Positions 54,427-63,306 of a DNA stretch of 64,000 nucleotides are shown one piece after another; positions within the stretch are counted from its first letter, which is position 1; each line of letters begins with the position of its first letter. The stretch comes from Crocinitomicaceae bacterium (lineage in GTDB: Bacteria > Bacteroidota > Bacteroidia > Flavobacteriales_D > Crocinitomicaceae). The translations under genes and the position numbers were made by a program. The notes under the pieces are model-generated. The model was not told the origin of the DNA, did no database searches, and saw only the letters and a list, made by a program, of their open reading frames with translations. The DNA is taken from assembly GCA_021738405.1 (NCBI GenBank), contig JAIPCC010000001.1:1-64000 (forward strand), in the 5' to 3' direction.

Positions 54427-55182
54427 ATGGAAGACCAAGCATTAATTAAAAGAGCTCTTGAACTACAAGAAATGGGCAAAAGCATCCGACAGATAGCAGC
54501 AGCTCTCAATACAAGCAAAAGTACCGTGTTTCGGTGGCTTAATGGACAATCAGGCAATGGAGGCAACACCTTGCCCATTGACCTTATTGCCATAACCAGC
54601 AACACGCCACAATCACTTAAACAAAAAAATAAAAACGAAATGGAAAACAACAACGACCTCAACAGACTAGAGCGTGAAATCGCTTTAAAGAAATTGCAAT
54701 TAGAACATGACCTCGAGTTGCGCAAACTGGCTCAACAAGACAAAGAATTAGAGCTACGCAAACGTGAATTAGAGCTGAAGCATTTAGAGAAAGATGCCAT
54801 AGCCAGGCAACAACTGATTGAAGAACGAAAAATCAATCATGGATTGAAAGTTTGGATTGAAAAAGAGCGGACTTTACTTTCTCAATTTGATTACGAAGAA
54901 ATTGAAATGGATCTAGCGACTTTCAAACGTCATTTCAAAGCGTTGTATAAACTCTGGCAACAGGCAGAAGAACACATGGCGGTGTATGCCATTGATGCCG
55001 AATCGCACCTAGGGCATTATTACTTTAAATCCCTCATTGAAATGTTCAACGAAACATTAGAAAACGCAATTGAAGACCAGGACGAAGATGAAGAAGATAT
55101 AGACATCATCATTTCCTACGAATACGATGATGATTCCATAGAATTCCTAGAAAATCTAGAAAATTCTGATTTTTTCAGTTGA
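54427..55182 (+). CDS. HTH plus coiled-coil protein of the mobile element
   Basis: 251 residues: an N-terminal resolvase-type HTH (about 5-42, ALELQEMGKSIRQIAAALNTSKSTVFRWL), a long charged coiled coil (about 75-150, rich in Leu/Glu/Lys/Gln), a helical region and a very acidic tail (about 218-250). This architecture is common downstream of DUF3987 genes in Bacteroidota elements; the function is unknown. It is the last gene before the defence operon and is followed by a gap with repeats. Confidence 0.65.
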   Translation: MEDQALIKRALELQEMGKSIRQIAAALNTSKSTVFRWLNGQSGNGGNTLPIDLIAITSNTPQSLKQKNKNEMENNNDLNRLEREIALKKLQLEHDLELRKLAQQDKELELRKRELELKHLEKDAIARQQLIEERKINHGLKVWIEKERTLLSQFDYEEIEMDLATFKRHFKALYKLWQQAEEHMAVYAIDAESHLGHYYFKSLIEMFNETLENAIEDQDEDEEDIDIIISYEYDDDSIEFLENLENSDFFS

Positions 55183-55187
55183 TTTTA

Positions 55188-55230
55188 CCACGGAATTACC
55201 GTGGAATTGCGGTGATTCTTGTGGAATTGC
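55188..55230. repeat. Inverted and direct repeats after the element backbone genes
   Basis: CCACGG (55188-55193) and CCGTGG (55199-55204) are inverted around AATTA. GTGGAATTGC occurs at 55201-55210 and again at 55221-55230, a 20-base period. This may be a terminator or a protein-binding array at the boundary between element backbone and cargo. Confidence 0.4.
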
Positions 55231-55302
55231 TATATTAAGGCTTAAAATTACCATGTTTCTACTCATTCGTCCGAAAACTTCTAAATTTTATCTATGATTT
55301 AA

Positions 55303-55388
55303 TTTTGTAGTCACATTACTTAATATATTATTTCTTATTTTATTGATTATTTGATTTATTTATTTATTTTTGTAGTGTAATTACTTAA
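55303..55388 (+). repeat. Two 21-bp direct repeats flanking the RM operon promoter
   Basis: Both copies have TTTTGTAGT, three variable bases, then ATTACTTAA, at 55303-55323 and 55368-55388, 65 bases apart. Each overlaps a TANNTTTG -7 box (TAATTTTG at 55300-55307; TATTTTTG at 55365-55372). This suits repressor control of two alternate start sites. Confidence 0.55.
55343..55372 (+). promoter_or_regulatory. Promoter of the defence operon
   Basis: TTG at 55343-55345, exactly 19 bases, then TATTTTTG at 55365-55372: a full match to the Bacteroidota TTG-N19-TANNTTTG consensus. The predicted start point lies about 15-20 bases before the TTG start codon of the half-HsdS gene. It is the clearest promoter between 54427 and 64000. 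Confidence 0.75.
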
Positions 55389-55397
55389 AAATAAAAA

Positions 55398-55955
55398 TTG
55401 AAATCAAAAATTCAAGATATTGCAACGCTTCAAACCGGATTATTTGCCAAGCCTTTGGCGAAGGGCGAAGTTGTTTATTTGCAATCAAAGCACTTCGATG
55501 ATCAGGGAAACCTTTTAACTACGCTCCATCCCGATTTGTTAAAGGAGAATATTTCAGAAAAACATTTCTTGAGAGCGGGTGATATTCTCTTTGCAGCAAA
55601 GGGAACTAAAAACTTTGCTGCAGTATATGAAGAACACAATCCTCCTGCAGTTGCTTCTACATCTTTTTTTGTTATTCGATTATTTGATTCCAAAATAAAC
55701 CCTGAATACTTAACTTGGTTTCTAAACAACTCTAATACACAAGCAATTCTTAAATCCCAAGCAATCGGAACTTCAATCCCTTCAATATCAAAACAAGTTT
55801 TAGAGAATTTCGAAATTTCGATTCCAATTATTGAAATGCAAAATGCTATTCTACAAATCACGAAACTCCGTAATAAGGAAAAATATTTGAAACAGAAAAT
55901 TGAAACAATAAGAGAAAAACAAATTCAACAACAAATACTCAACGCAATAAAATAA
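55398..55955 (+). CDS. Half-size type I restriction specificity protein (single TRD)
   Basis: 185 residues starting with TTG, 26 bases after the -7 element. It reads as one target-recognition domain (HFLRAGDILFAAKGTKNFAAVY, NPEYLTWFLNN, AIGTSIPSISKQVLENFEI) followed by one conserved helix (about 145-185). This is half of a normal HsdS, which has two TRDs. Single-TRD proteins can pair as dimers to make a full specificity unit. The frame is clean with no C-terminal remnant. It lies 5 bases before hsdM. The specificity is unknown. Confidence 0.75.
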   Translation: MKSKIQDIATLQTGLFAKPLAKGEVVYLQSKHFDDQGNLLTTLHPDLLKENISEKHFLRAGDILFAAKGTKNFAAVYEEHNPPAVASTSFFVIRLFDSKINPEYLTWFLNNSNTQAILKSQAIGTSIPSISKQVLENFEISIPIIEMQNAILQITKLRNKEKYLKQKIETIREKQIQQQILNAIK

Positions 55956-55960
55956 ATATT

Positions 55961-57520
55961 ATGGCTAAAATAACTCAAAAAGATATCAATGATGCAGTTT
56001 GGAAAGCATGCGACACATTTCGTGGAAGCATTGACCCAAGTGTATATAAAGACTATGTACTCACTATGTTATTTTTAAAATACTTAAGTGATGTGCATGA
56101 TGATAAAATGGAAGAGTACCTCAAAAAATATAATGGAGATACTGAACGTGCAAAACGTGCAATACAACATGAACGTTTTGTTGTTCCAGAAAATAGTCAT
56201 TTTAAGTTTTTATACGAACATAGAAATGAAGCCAATATTGGTGAGCTTATTAATATCGCTTTAACAGATTTGGAAGAAGCCAACCGAGATAAACTTTACA
56301 GTGAAGATGGTGCTGGAATATTCCAGAACATCGATTTTAATAATAGTAAGTTGGGTGAACCGAAGGATAAAAACCAACGATTGAAAACTTTACTTATTGA
56401 TTTCAATTCTGAAAAATTGGATTTGCGTCCTTCGCATGTTGGCGGTGCGGATATCATTGGTGGTGCTTACGAATTTTTGATTGCAAACTTTGCTAGTGAT
56501 GCCGGTAAAAAAGCGGGAGAATTCTACACGCCAAATGAAGTGTCTACCTTATTAGCAAAGTTGACACAAAGCAAACCGGGTTCACGTATTTGTGATCCTA
56601 CCTGTGGTTCAGGTTCATTACTTATCAAAGCCGGAACAGAAGTAGGCTCAGATAATTTTTCTTTATACGGCCAAGAAGCCAATGGAAGTACCTGGGCATT
56701 GGCGGTGATGAATATGTTCCTGCATGGATTTGACAATGCCACTATCCGTTGGGGTGACACCATTCGCAATCCGAAATTAAAGGAAGGTGATGTTTTGATG
56801 AAGTTTGATACAGTGGTTGCTAATCCTCCTTTCTCATTGGACAAATGGGGAAAGGTTGAAGATAAAGATGGCGATAAGACTACGGTGAGTTATGATCCGG
56901 AGAGTGATAAGTACAATCGTTTTTGGAGAGGTGTGCCTCCAAAGAGCAAAGGTGACTGGGCTTTTATCAGTCACATGATTGAAACATTAAACGAGCATGG
57001 TAAAGCTGGAGTGGTAGTGCCACACGGAGTATTGTTCCGTGGAAGCAGCGAAGGAAAAATTAGGCAAAAGACAATTGAGGAAAATTTATTGGAAGCTGTA
57101 ATTGGCTTGCCTGCGAATTTGTTCTTTGGAACAGGTATTCCAGCAGCTATCATGGTATTCAACAAAGCTAAAGCAAGTGAGCATGTATTGTTTATAGATG
57201 CCAGTCAGCATTTTGAAAGTGCGAAGAATCAAAATAAACTACGTGAAAGTGATATTGAACATATTGTATCGACTTACAGAGCGTTTGCAAAAGGTAAGAT
57301 GAAACCGGGAATAGTTGAGGAGAAATATAGCTATGTAGCAACATTCAAAGAGGTTGAGGAAAATGATTTCAATCTAAATATTCCTCGCTATGTGGACACT
57401 TTTGAAGAAGAAGCAGAAGTAGATATTGCTGCAGTACAAAAGGAGATTGACAAACTAGAGGGTGATTTGGAAAATGTTCAGGCTGAAATTAATCAATATC
57501 TCACTCAATTAGCTAAATAA
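55961..57520 (+). CDS. hsdM: Type I restriction-modification methyltransferase subunit HsdM
   Basis: 519 residues. It transfers a methyl group to adenine N6 at the site chosen by HsdS. The HsdM N-terminal helical domain (about 10-150) is followed by the methyltransferase core with SAM motif DPTCGSG (212-218) and catalytic NPPF (288-291). The C-terminal helical tail (about 480-519) contacts HsdS. Both motifs are intact. The stop overlaps the hsdS start in TAATG. Confidence 0.95.
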   Translation: MAKITQKDINDAVWKACDTFRGSIDPSVYKDYVLTMLFLKYLSDVHDDKMEEYLKKYNGDTERAKRAIQHERFVVPENSHFKFLYEHRNEANIGELINIALTDLEEANRDKLYSEDGAGIFQNIDFNNSKLGEPKDKNQRLKTLLIDFNSEKLDLRPSHVGGADIIGGAYEFLIANFASDAGKKAGEFYTPNEVSTLLAKLTQSKPGSRICDPTCGSGSLLIKAGTEVGSDNFSLYGQEANGSTWALAVMNMFLHGFDNATIRWGDTIRNPKLKEGDVLMKFDTVVANPPFSLDKWGKVEDKDGDKTTVSYDPESDKYNRFWRGVPPKSKGDWAFISHMIETLNEHGKAGVVVPHGVLFRGSSEGKIRQKTIEENLLEAVIGLPANLFFGTGIPAAIMVFNKAKASEHVLFIDASQHFESAKNQNKLRESDIEHIVSTYRAFAKGKMKPGIVEEKYSYVATFKEVEENDFNLNIPRYVDTFEEEAEVDIAAVQKEIDKLEGDLENVQAEINQYLTQLAK

Positions 57521-58770
57521 TGAGTAAAGAAAGGAAAAATGTAATTACTGCTAAAATTCCAGAATTTAGTTATATACCCAATGACTGGAAAATTAGCGCA
57601 TTAAATAAGGTTGCATGGTTCCAGGAAGGTCCTGGGCTTAGACACTGGCAGTTTACTACAAGCGGAATGAAAGTTATTAATGTAACCAACCTAGTGGGCG
57701 GGATCATAAATCTAGAAAAGACTGAACGCTACATAGCATTTGAGGAATTTGAGAAAACATATAAACACTTTGCAATTGATGCTGGCGACATTCTAATGGC
57801 AAGCTCAGGTGCTACATATTGTAAAGCATCTATAATTGGCGAAAAAGATTTGCCAGTAATGATGAATACTAGTGTAATCAGATTCAAACCTATCAAGGAT
57901 GTTGATTACAATTATCTTTGGGCATATTTAAGTTCTTTTTTGTTAAAAAGACAAATTGATTTCCTAATTACAGGAGGAGCCCAACCAAACTTTGGTCCAG
58001 CTCATTTAAATCAAGCAGTAATTCCACTTCCACCAATACAGGAGCAAAAAGCTATTGCCCAAGTGCTTAGCAAGGCCGATGCCGCTATTCAAACTACTGA
58101 AAAACTTATTACCCAAAAAGAACTGCGTAAAAAATGGTTGATGCAGCAGTTGTTGACTGGAAAGAAAAGATTGAAAGGTTTTGCTGGAGAATTGAAGGAA
58201 ATTCATATCCGTGATATTGCGAAAGAGGTTAGCATTAGAAATAAAAGTGACAAACAATTAACTGTTTTATCATGCACCAAGTATGATGGACTAGTGCCAT
58301 CCCTTGAATACTTTGGTAGAAAGATTTTTGCTGATGATGTGAGCACTTACAAGATTGTTCCGAAAAATCATTTTGCTTATGCAACAAATCACATTGAAGA
58401 AGGTAGTATAGGCTATCAGGGACTTTTAGATGAGGCGCTAATAAGTCCAATGTATACTGTTTTTAAAACCAATGGAACAGTAAACGATATATTTTTATTC
58501 AGATTGCTAAAGTCGCATCCTTTAGTTTACCAATATCAAAATCGAATGGAAGGATCAATTGACCGGAGAGGTGGATTGCGATGGGATGCATTTTCAATTA
58601 TTAAGATTAAACTTCCATCTATTGAAGAACAAACTGCTATCGCCCATGTATTTCAAGTGGCAGATAAAGAAATTAGTTTACTAAAAGCAAAAGCTGAGAA
58701 ATTGAGGGAGCAGAAAAAGGGGTTGATGCAGCAGTTGTTGACGGGGAGGGTGAGGTTAAAAATTAAATGA
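57520..58770 (+). CDS. hsdS: Type I restriction-modification specificity subunit HsdS
   Basis: 416 residues with two target-recognition domains: TRD1 about 20-175 and TRD2 about 225-370. Each is followed by a conserved coiled helix ([24 protein letters not shown] and [23 protein letters not shown]). Both helices end with the same LMQQLLTG motif (residues about 208 and 405), the usual HsdS internal duplication. It determines the bipartite target sequence, which cannot be read here. It is coupled to hsdM and to the SEC-C gene (1-base gap). Confidence 0.95.
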   Translation: MSKERKNVITAKIPEFSYIPNDWKISALNKVAWFQEGPGLRHWQFTTSGMKVINVTNLVGGIINLEKTERYIAFEEFEKTYKHFAIDAGDILMASSGATYCKASIIGEKDLPVMMNTSVIRFKPIKDVDYNYLWAYLSSFLLKRQIDFLITGGAQPNFGPAHLNQAVIPLPPIQEQKAIAQVLSKADAAIQTTEKLITQKELRKKWLMQQLLTGKKRLKGFAGELKEIHIRDIAKEVSIRNKSDKQLTVLSCTKYDGLVPSLEYFGRKIFADDVSTYKIVPKNHFAYATNHIEEGSIGYQGLLDEALISPMYTVFKTNGTVNDIFLFRLLKSHPLVYQYQNRMEGSIDRRGGLRWDAFSIIKIKLPSIEEQTAIAHVFQVADKEISLLKAKAEKLREQKKGLMQQLLTGRVRLKIK

Positions 58771-58771
58771 A

Positions 58772-60010
58772 ATGAAAACAGGAAGAAACGACCCTTGTCC
58801 TTGTGGAAGTGGGAAAAAACATAAAAAGTGTTGCTGGTTAACACCTGAAATAGTATTGCCAGTGGAAAAGCCTCAGCTTATATACAACAAACAACTTAAC
58901 CGCTACGAATCTAAGAATGACCATCACTATGCGAATATTAATAATCAAGACTTCAATAACACAGATTCGAGATCTTATCTAGGAAAAATAAAGTGCCGTT
59001 TGGTACATGAAGATGGAAACTCAATAATCATTCCCGATTACATATTATTGAAAAATGGTTGGATTCAGCCCTTACATTTTACAGCTCCTTTATTATTTAA
59101 GTTAGACGAAACCTCAATTGAATGCAACTTCTTTATTGATATACAAAACGGGATAACAATTAAAATACACTTTTTAAATCATCAATTGCTTCAAACTTAC
59201 GCTGATAAAAGCCAGCTATTTGATTGTGAAATATTGGGGCCTGCTGATATTGAAGAGTATGCTTGCGGTGAATTTAAAACCATTGGTAATAAAATTTACT
59301 TCAAACTATATCATCACACTAGTGAAGGAGGTTACAATGGCATAACTGGTAGTAAAAACTTGAGGTCTTCGAAATGGAACTATAGAGGAAGTAAGGAATG
59401 TATAAATTTTCATTTTGCTTACTTCACTCATATCCCAAAAGTTAAATTTCCAAATGATTTGATTACCGTTGCAATGTCGGCTGATGGCAATATTGACTAT
59501 ATGATTGATTCTTTTGTGTTACCCAAAGTGATGCCATCAGATTACAGAAAAAGACACAGAAATTCAATTTACACTGCCAAAGTATATCGTTCAACAACAT
59601 CTGATAGGAATTATACAATTGAGTTTTTAATCCCGATTGAATGTCTTGATGTGAAACACATCTATTTACATCATCAAGTGAATTCAGTATTCTATGAAAT
59701 GTGTTTCCCATATATCCACAGAATAAAGCTAAAGGCCAACAGTATTTTAACATTTACTGATGATTACTGTATCATAAATGATGATGCGATTGTAAATTCT
59801 GAATACTCAATTATTGGTGATGCAAGAAACAAGGAAGGATTGGCTGCTCCATTTGAAGAAGATGAAACAAAATTTATTTACAAAATTGAGGATTGTGGAA
59901 AAGAATCAATTCTTGATTTCTGGTTTAGTCATGCAAATAAGGACTTGTTCACTGGGAAAATGGTAGAGACATTAAAATTAAAAGAAGTTGAAGATAATCC
60001 AACAAAATAG
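58772..60010 (+). CDS. SEC-C zinc-motif protein with large uncharacterised domain
   Basis: 412 residues. The N-terminal 21 residues are a canonical SEC-C zinc motif: Cys9, Cys11, Cys20, Cys21 within [15 protein letters not shown]. The remaining 390 residues are beta-rich, with many Asn, His and Tyr, and match nothing I recognise. SEC-C motifs bind zinc and often mediate protein or nucleic-acid contacts. The ATG lies one base after the hsdS stop, so it is translated with the RM system. A defence role is possible from context only. Confidence 0.7.
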   Translation: MKTGRNDPCPCGSGKKHKKCCWLTPEIVLPVEKPQLIYNKQLNRYESKNDHHYANINNQDFNNTDSRSYLGKIKCRLVHEDGNSIIIPDYILLKNGWIQPLHFTAPLLFKLDETSIECNFFIDIQNGITIKIHFLNHQLLQTYADKSQLFDCEILGPADIEEYACGEFKTIGNKIYFKLYHHTSEGGYNGITGSKNLRSSKWNYRGSKECINFHFAYFTHIPKVKFPNDLITVAMSADGNIDYMIDSFVLPKVMPSDYRKRHRNSIYTAKVYRSTTSDRNYTIEFLIPIECLDVKHIYLHHQVNSVFYEMCFPYIHRIKLKANSILTFTDDYCIINDDAIVNSEYSIIGDARNKEGLAAPFEEDETKFIYKIEDCGKESILDFWFSHANKDLFTGKMVETLKLKEVEDNPTK

Positions 60011-60014
60011 ATAA

Positions 60015-60068
60015 ATGAAAATAACATCTTTTAAAGAAGACCATATCAGTCAGATTCTAGCATTGTAA
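60015..60068 (+). other. 17-codon mini-ORF before the Argonaute gene
   Basis: ATG AAA ATA ... TTG TAA codes for a 17-residue peptide beginning MKITSFKEDHISQ in the 114-base gap between the SEC-C and Argonaute genes. It could be a leader peptide, the stub of a lost gene, or chance. No consensus promoter for the Argonaute gene was found here. Confidence 0.3.
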
Positions 60069-60124
60069 ATGTTGGTGAATTATTAATAAATTTAATTAAA
60101 AAGACAAAAATTACATTATAAAGT

Positions 60125-62410
60125 ATGCAGCTAAATTTCTTTCCCATACATTTTGAGTTTGATAAGTTTCAGATCAACACAGAGCCATACAACGAAAAAC
60201 GTCTGGTTGAATTGAGAAACTTGCATAATGCAACACATTCGTTTTTCAGAAATGGTGATTCAATATATATATCCAACAAAGACGGTGACGAAAATATTGC
60301 TATTGGAAACTTCTCCGAAAAAAGCACGTTTGGGGACAATCAAATAACTGCATCACTGATAAAACATATCTTCTTCAGGACTTTTAAGGATCGTTTCCCT
60401 CAATACACTCCTGTGGATTTTTATCCATTTCGTTTTTTCTCAGGGAAAGAAGACATAATCAAAACTGCATTACCTGATAAACTAAAAGACAAAATAGGTT
60501 ATAAGAAGCTCATTGAGGTTCAGTTAAGGTTAACTGAAATTAATGGAATAAAACGTTTCGGATTTTTAATCAATATACGCAGGAACTGGATTTTCAACCT
60601 TAGCTGTTCTGAACTTAATGCCGAAGGTTTTGATTTGAAAGGCCTTGATGTTTTACATGCTGAAACACTACCCGGATTGACCAATATACTTGCACCAAAC
60701 GAAGAATTTGTTGGAGTATTGAAAGAGGTAACAGGTAATAAGGCTAAAGTAGAAACTAATGAGGGGTTAAAAGAATTTGAATTAAACGAATTGTTTATAC
60801 GTAAAACGAAATTCAATATTGGCAACTACCTGACCTTTGCCACTTCACAACAAAAAAGTGATGAGGTACTCAACATTATTGAAAGCAAGCGCTCAGATAT
60901 TTATAATCCCAGAAATCTGTACTCAGAAATCACCAAAATTGCAGAAAATCTGTTCACTCAAAATGGACAATCTGTTCTATTTCAAAACAAAGACAGTTTT
61001 TGTTTTACGGTAGATCATAAACCGCTTGGTCTTTCTAATACAATAGAGTTAAAAACGCCTACGTTTATTTTTGACCATGCTGCTACTAAAACCAATAACT
61101 ACAATCCGGACGCAGGACTGTCTAATTATGGGCCTTATGACAGTATTACTTTCGATATCAAGACACCGAAAATACTTTGTATTTGCAATAAGCAAAACCG
61201 TGGAAATTTTACAAATTTTCTTTCCAGTCTTAAAGATGGACTTCCTCAATCCAGATATTTTCAAAAAGGATTGCAAAAGAAATACGATTTACAAGATGTA
61301 GTGTTTAACATTAAAGAAATTCAGGATTATACCTTAAATGAATACCTCAATGCAATTAAAAGCGATGATGATGGCAAACCACATTTAGCCATCATTGAAA
61401 TACCGGCAGCTTTTAAAAAATATGATGATCGTAATAATCCATATTATGCCATAAAAGCAAAATTGCTCTCGCTTGAAATACCTGTTCAGTATATTACTAC
61501 TGAGATTGTGAAAAATCACAATGAATACATTTTAAACTCTCTCGCACTACAACTTTATGCAAAACTCGGAGGCATTCCTTGGGTTTTACCTTCGCAACGT
61601 TCTGTTGATAGAGAAATTGTAATTGGTATTGGACATAGTTGGCTCAGAAAAAATCAATATGCAGGATCCGAACAAATCAGAGTGGTGGGTATCACAACTT
61701 TTCTTTCAGGAGATGGTCAATATTTATTATCAGATAAGGTAAAGGATGTTGCTTTTGAAGACTACTTTTCGGAACTACTCAAAAGCCTCAAAAGTTCAAT
61801 TGAAAAGCTATCCTCAGAATATGGCTGGGCTGAAGGGGACACAGTGCGTCTGATTTTTCACATATTTAAACCCATCAAGAACACTGAATTTGACGTAATC
61901 AGTCAACTAGTAAAGGAAATAACGCAATTCAAGATAAAGTTTGCTTTTGTAACGATAAGCCAAACCCACCCTACCATGCTGTTTGATATTAATCAACATG
62001 GCGTGCAGAAGTATGGAAGTAGCAACGTAATTGGTGCATATATTCCAAACAGGGCTACCAATGTTTTTTTAGATTCTGAAACCTGCATTGTACAAATGTT
62101 GGGAGCTAATGAATTAAAAACCTCTAAACAAGGAATGAGCAAACCCATACAAATTAAAATACGCACTCCACAAGGCAACTATGATAATAATGGGTTGAAT
62201 GATATGATTTTTCATGATTTGAGCTACATCACACAGCAGATATTTTCATTCACGTATTTGTCATGGAGAAGTTTTTTGCCGGGTGAAGAACCCGCTACTA
62301 TGAAATATTCAAACCTTATTTCACGGTTACTTGGCAAGATGAGAAGTATTCCTGGTTGGGATGCAGATAACTTAAACTATGGATTAAAAAGAAAAAAATG
62401 GTTTCTTTAG
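60125..62410 (+). CDS. Long prokaryotic Argonaute with catalytically dead PIWI domain (long-B type)
   Basis: 761 residues. The N-terminal half (1-340) lacks a clear PAZ pocket. MID (about 345-480) keeps the 5'-phosphate guide pocket Tyr440, Lys444, Gln455, Lys480 (YYAIKAKLLSLEIPVQY). PIWI (about 480-761) starts with KLGGIPWVLP. The DEDX catalytic tetrad is lost: Gly503 in VIGIGHS replaces the first Asp, HIFKPIK at 579-585 replaces the second-Asp region, and the last position (MKYSNLISRLL) has no Asp or His. It should bind guides and targets without cutting and signal to a partner, here the overlapping membrane protein. Co-located with type I RM genes. Confidence 0.93.
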   Translation: MQLNFFPIHFEFDKFQINTEPYNEKRLVELRNLHNATHSFFRNGDSIYISNKDGDENIAIGNFSEKSTFGDNQITASLIKHIFFRTFKDRFPQYTPVDFYPFRFFSGKEDIIKTALPDKLKDKIGYKKLIEVQLRLTEINGIKRFGFLINIRRNWIFNLSCSELNAEGFDLKGLDVLHAETLPGLTNILAPNEEFVGVLKEVTGNKAKVETNEGLKEFELNELFIRKTKFNIGNYLTFATSQQKSDEVLNIIESKRSDIYNPRNLYSEITKIAENLFTQNGQSVLFQNKDSFCFTVDHKPLGLSNTIELKTPTFIFDHAATKTNNYNPDAGLSNYGPYDSITFDIKTPKILCICNKQNRGNFTNFLSSLKDGLPQSRYFQKGLQKKYDLQDVVFNIKEIQDYTLNEYLNAIKSDDDGKPHLAIIEIPAAFKKYDDRNNPYYAIKAKLLSLEIPVQYITTEIVKNHNEYILNSLALQLYAKLGGIPWVLPSQRSVDREIVIGIGHSWLRKNQYAGSEQIRVVGITTFLSGDGQYLLSDKVKDVAFEDYFSELLKSLKSSIEKLSSEYGWAEGDTVRLIFHIFKPIKNTEFDVISQLVKEITQFKIKFAFVTISQTHPTMLFDINQHGVQKYGSSNVIGAYIPNRATNVFLDSETCIVQMLGANELKTSKQGMSKPIQIKIRTPQGNYDNNGLNDMIFHDLSYITQQIFSFTYLSWRSFLPGEEPATMKYSNLISRLLGKMRSIPGWDADNLNYGLKRKKWFL

Positions 62411-63306
62411 AGAGAAAAATTAATTACTTGAATAGGATTGGCGAAAGCCCTAAACTATCAGCAGTAAATCAATTACTGAATGGGCTATCTATAGCTCAAC
62501 CAAGCGAGAATGATTTGAGTGAAACCGATGAAATTTATTTTGGAATTATTTCAGCGATCCAAGCCAACAACAAATCAGAATTTGAAAAATACTATAGTAA
62601 AAAGAGCAAGAGCAATCCAAGCAAAGATTCTCCTGCACCGTTTGTAAATGATGATTTTCTAATTTTCTCCATTATCCTTGGTGTTTCAAAATTTAGCATT
62701 GACAAAGTTTGGATTAAAAATATCGTTTCCATTAGGAGCAAAAATTCAATCACTACTACTTTAGAAAATCTTTTAGTAGAGAACTACTACAGCACTAGCA
62801 ACATACATGAAATAGTATTTATGTATTTTCAACAAATCAACCAAAGCCTTATTACGAATGATTTTCTTAATACCACTTTCAATAGAATAAATGAGAACAC
62901 TGCATTGTTTGATAGCAAAAGTGATTTTCAAATATTATGTGCTATCCACGCGTACAATTCAATATTGCAACTCAAAGAAGCACCCTCTGGAAGTGAACAA
63001 CAACTATTGAAATTATTTGATGAAAGCTTTGTTAAAAAAATGAAAGTGCTATCGTGGTTATTGCAATTGGGATTTTTGTTTGGCCTTTGCTATGGGATGC
63101 TCCAGTTACCTTTGTACTCTCCTGAGGTAATTAAAAAAATTGAAGACTACGGGTATATTTTTAACCTAATTGGTGCTTTAGGGATTACATTATTAGGTAA
63201 TCAGTTGAACATTATAAAGATAAAGACACATGAGTTGACAATGAGATTGTTTGGTTATCCAAAAGGACTTATTAAAATAAATAAAGATAGAAATCATGGC
63301 ATATAA
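62398..63306 (+). CDS. Argonaute-associated two-helix membrane protein (putative effector)
   Basis: 302 residues. The first 210 residues are soluble and helical. Two membrane helices lie near the C terminus (about 217-239, VLSWLLQLGFLFGLCYGMLQ; about 252-272, YIFNLIGALGITLLGNQ), then a basic tail. No enzyme motif was found. The ATG lies 13 bases inside the Argonaute gene, so the two are translated together. Long-B pAgos are known to pair with nuclease, SIR2 or membrane-protein effectors that act by cell killing; this protein fits the membrane class by layout. Homology cannot be tested here. Confidence 0.78.
   Translation: MVSLERKINYLNRIGESPKLSAVNQLLNGLSIAQPSENDLSETDEIYFGIISAIQANNKSEFEKYYSKKSKSNPSKDSPAPFVNDDFLIFSIILGVSKFSIDKVWIKNIVSIRSKNSITTTLENLLVENYYSTSNIHEIVFMYFQQINQSLITNDFLNTTFNRINENTALFDSKSDFQILCAIHAYNSILQLKEAPSGSEQQLLKLFDESFVKKMKVLSWLLQLGFLFGLCYGMLQLPLYSPEVIKKIEDYGYIFNLIGALGITLLGNQLNIIKIKTHELTMRLFGYPKGLIKINKDRNHGI

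Noticed and set aside
55398-55955. Pseudogene remnant of a full-length hsdS
   Set aside because: It has a strong promoter, a clean frame, a complete TRD and conserved helix, and a short gap to hsdM. Kept as an intact half-S gene, though a fixed truncation cannot be ruled out.
60125-62410. Catalytic (slicing) Argonaute
   Set aside because: The key Asp positions of PIWI are Gly503, the HIFKPIK region and SNLISRLL. No acidic tetrad can be built from the visible motifs.
62398-63306. SIR2, TIR or nuclease effector partner for the Argonaute
   Set aside because: No NAD-binding, TIR or nuclease motif is visible. The only clear features are two C-terminal membrane helices.
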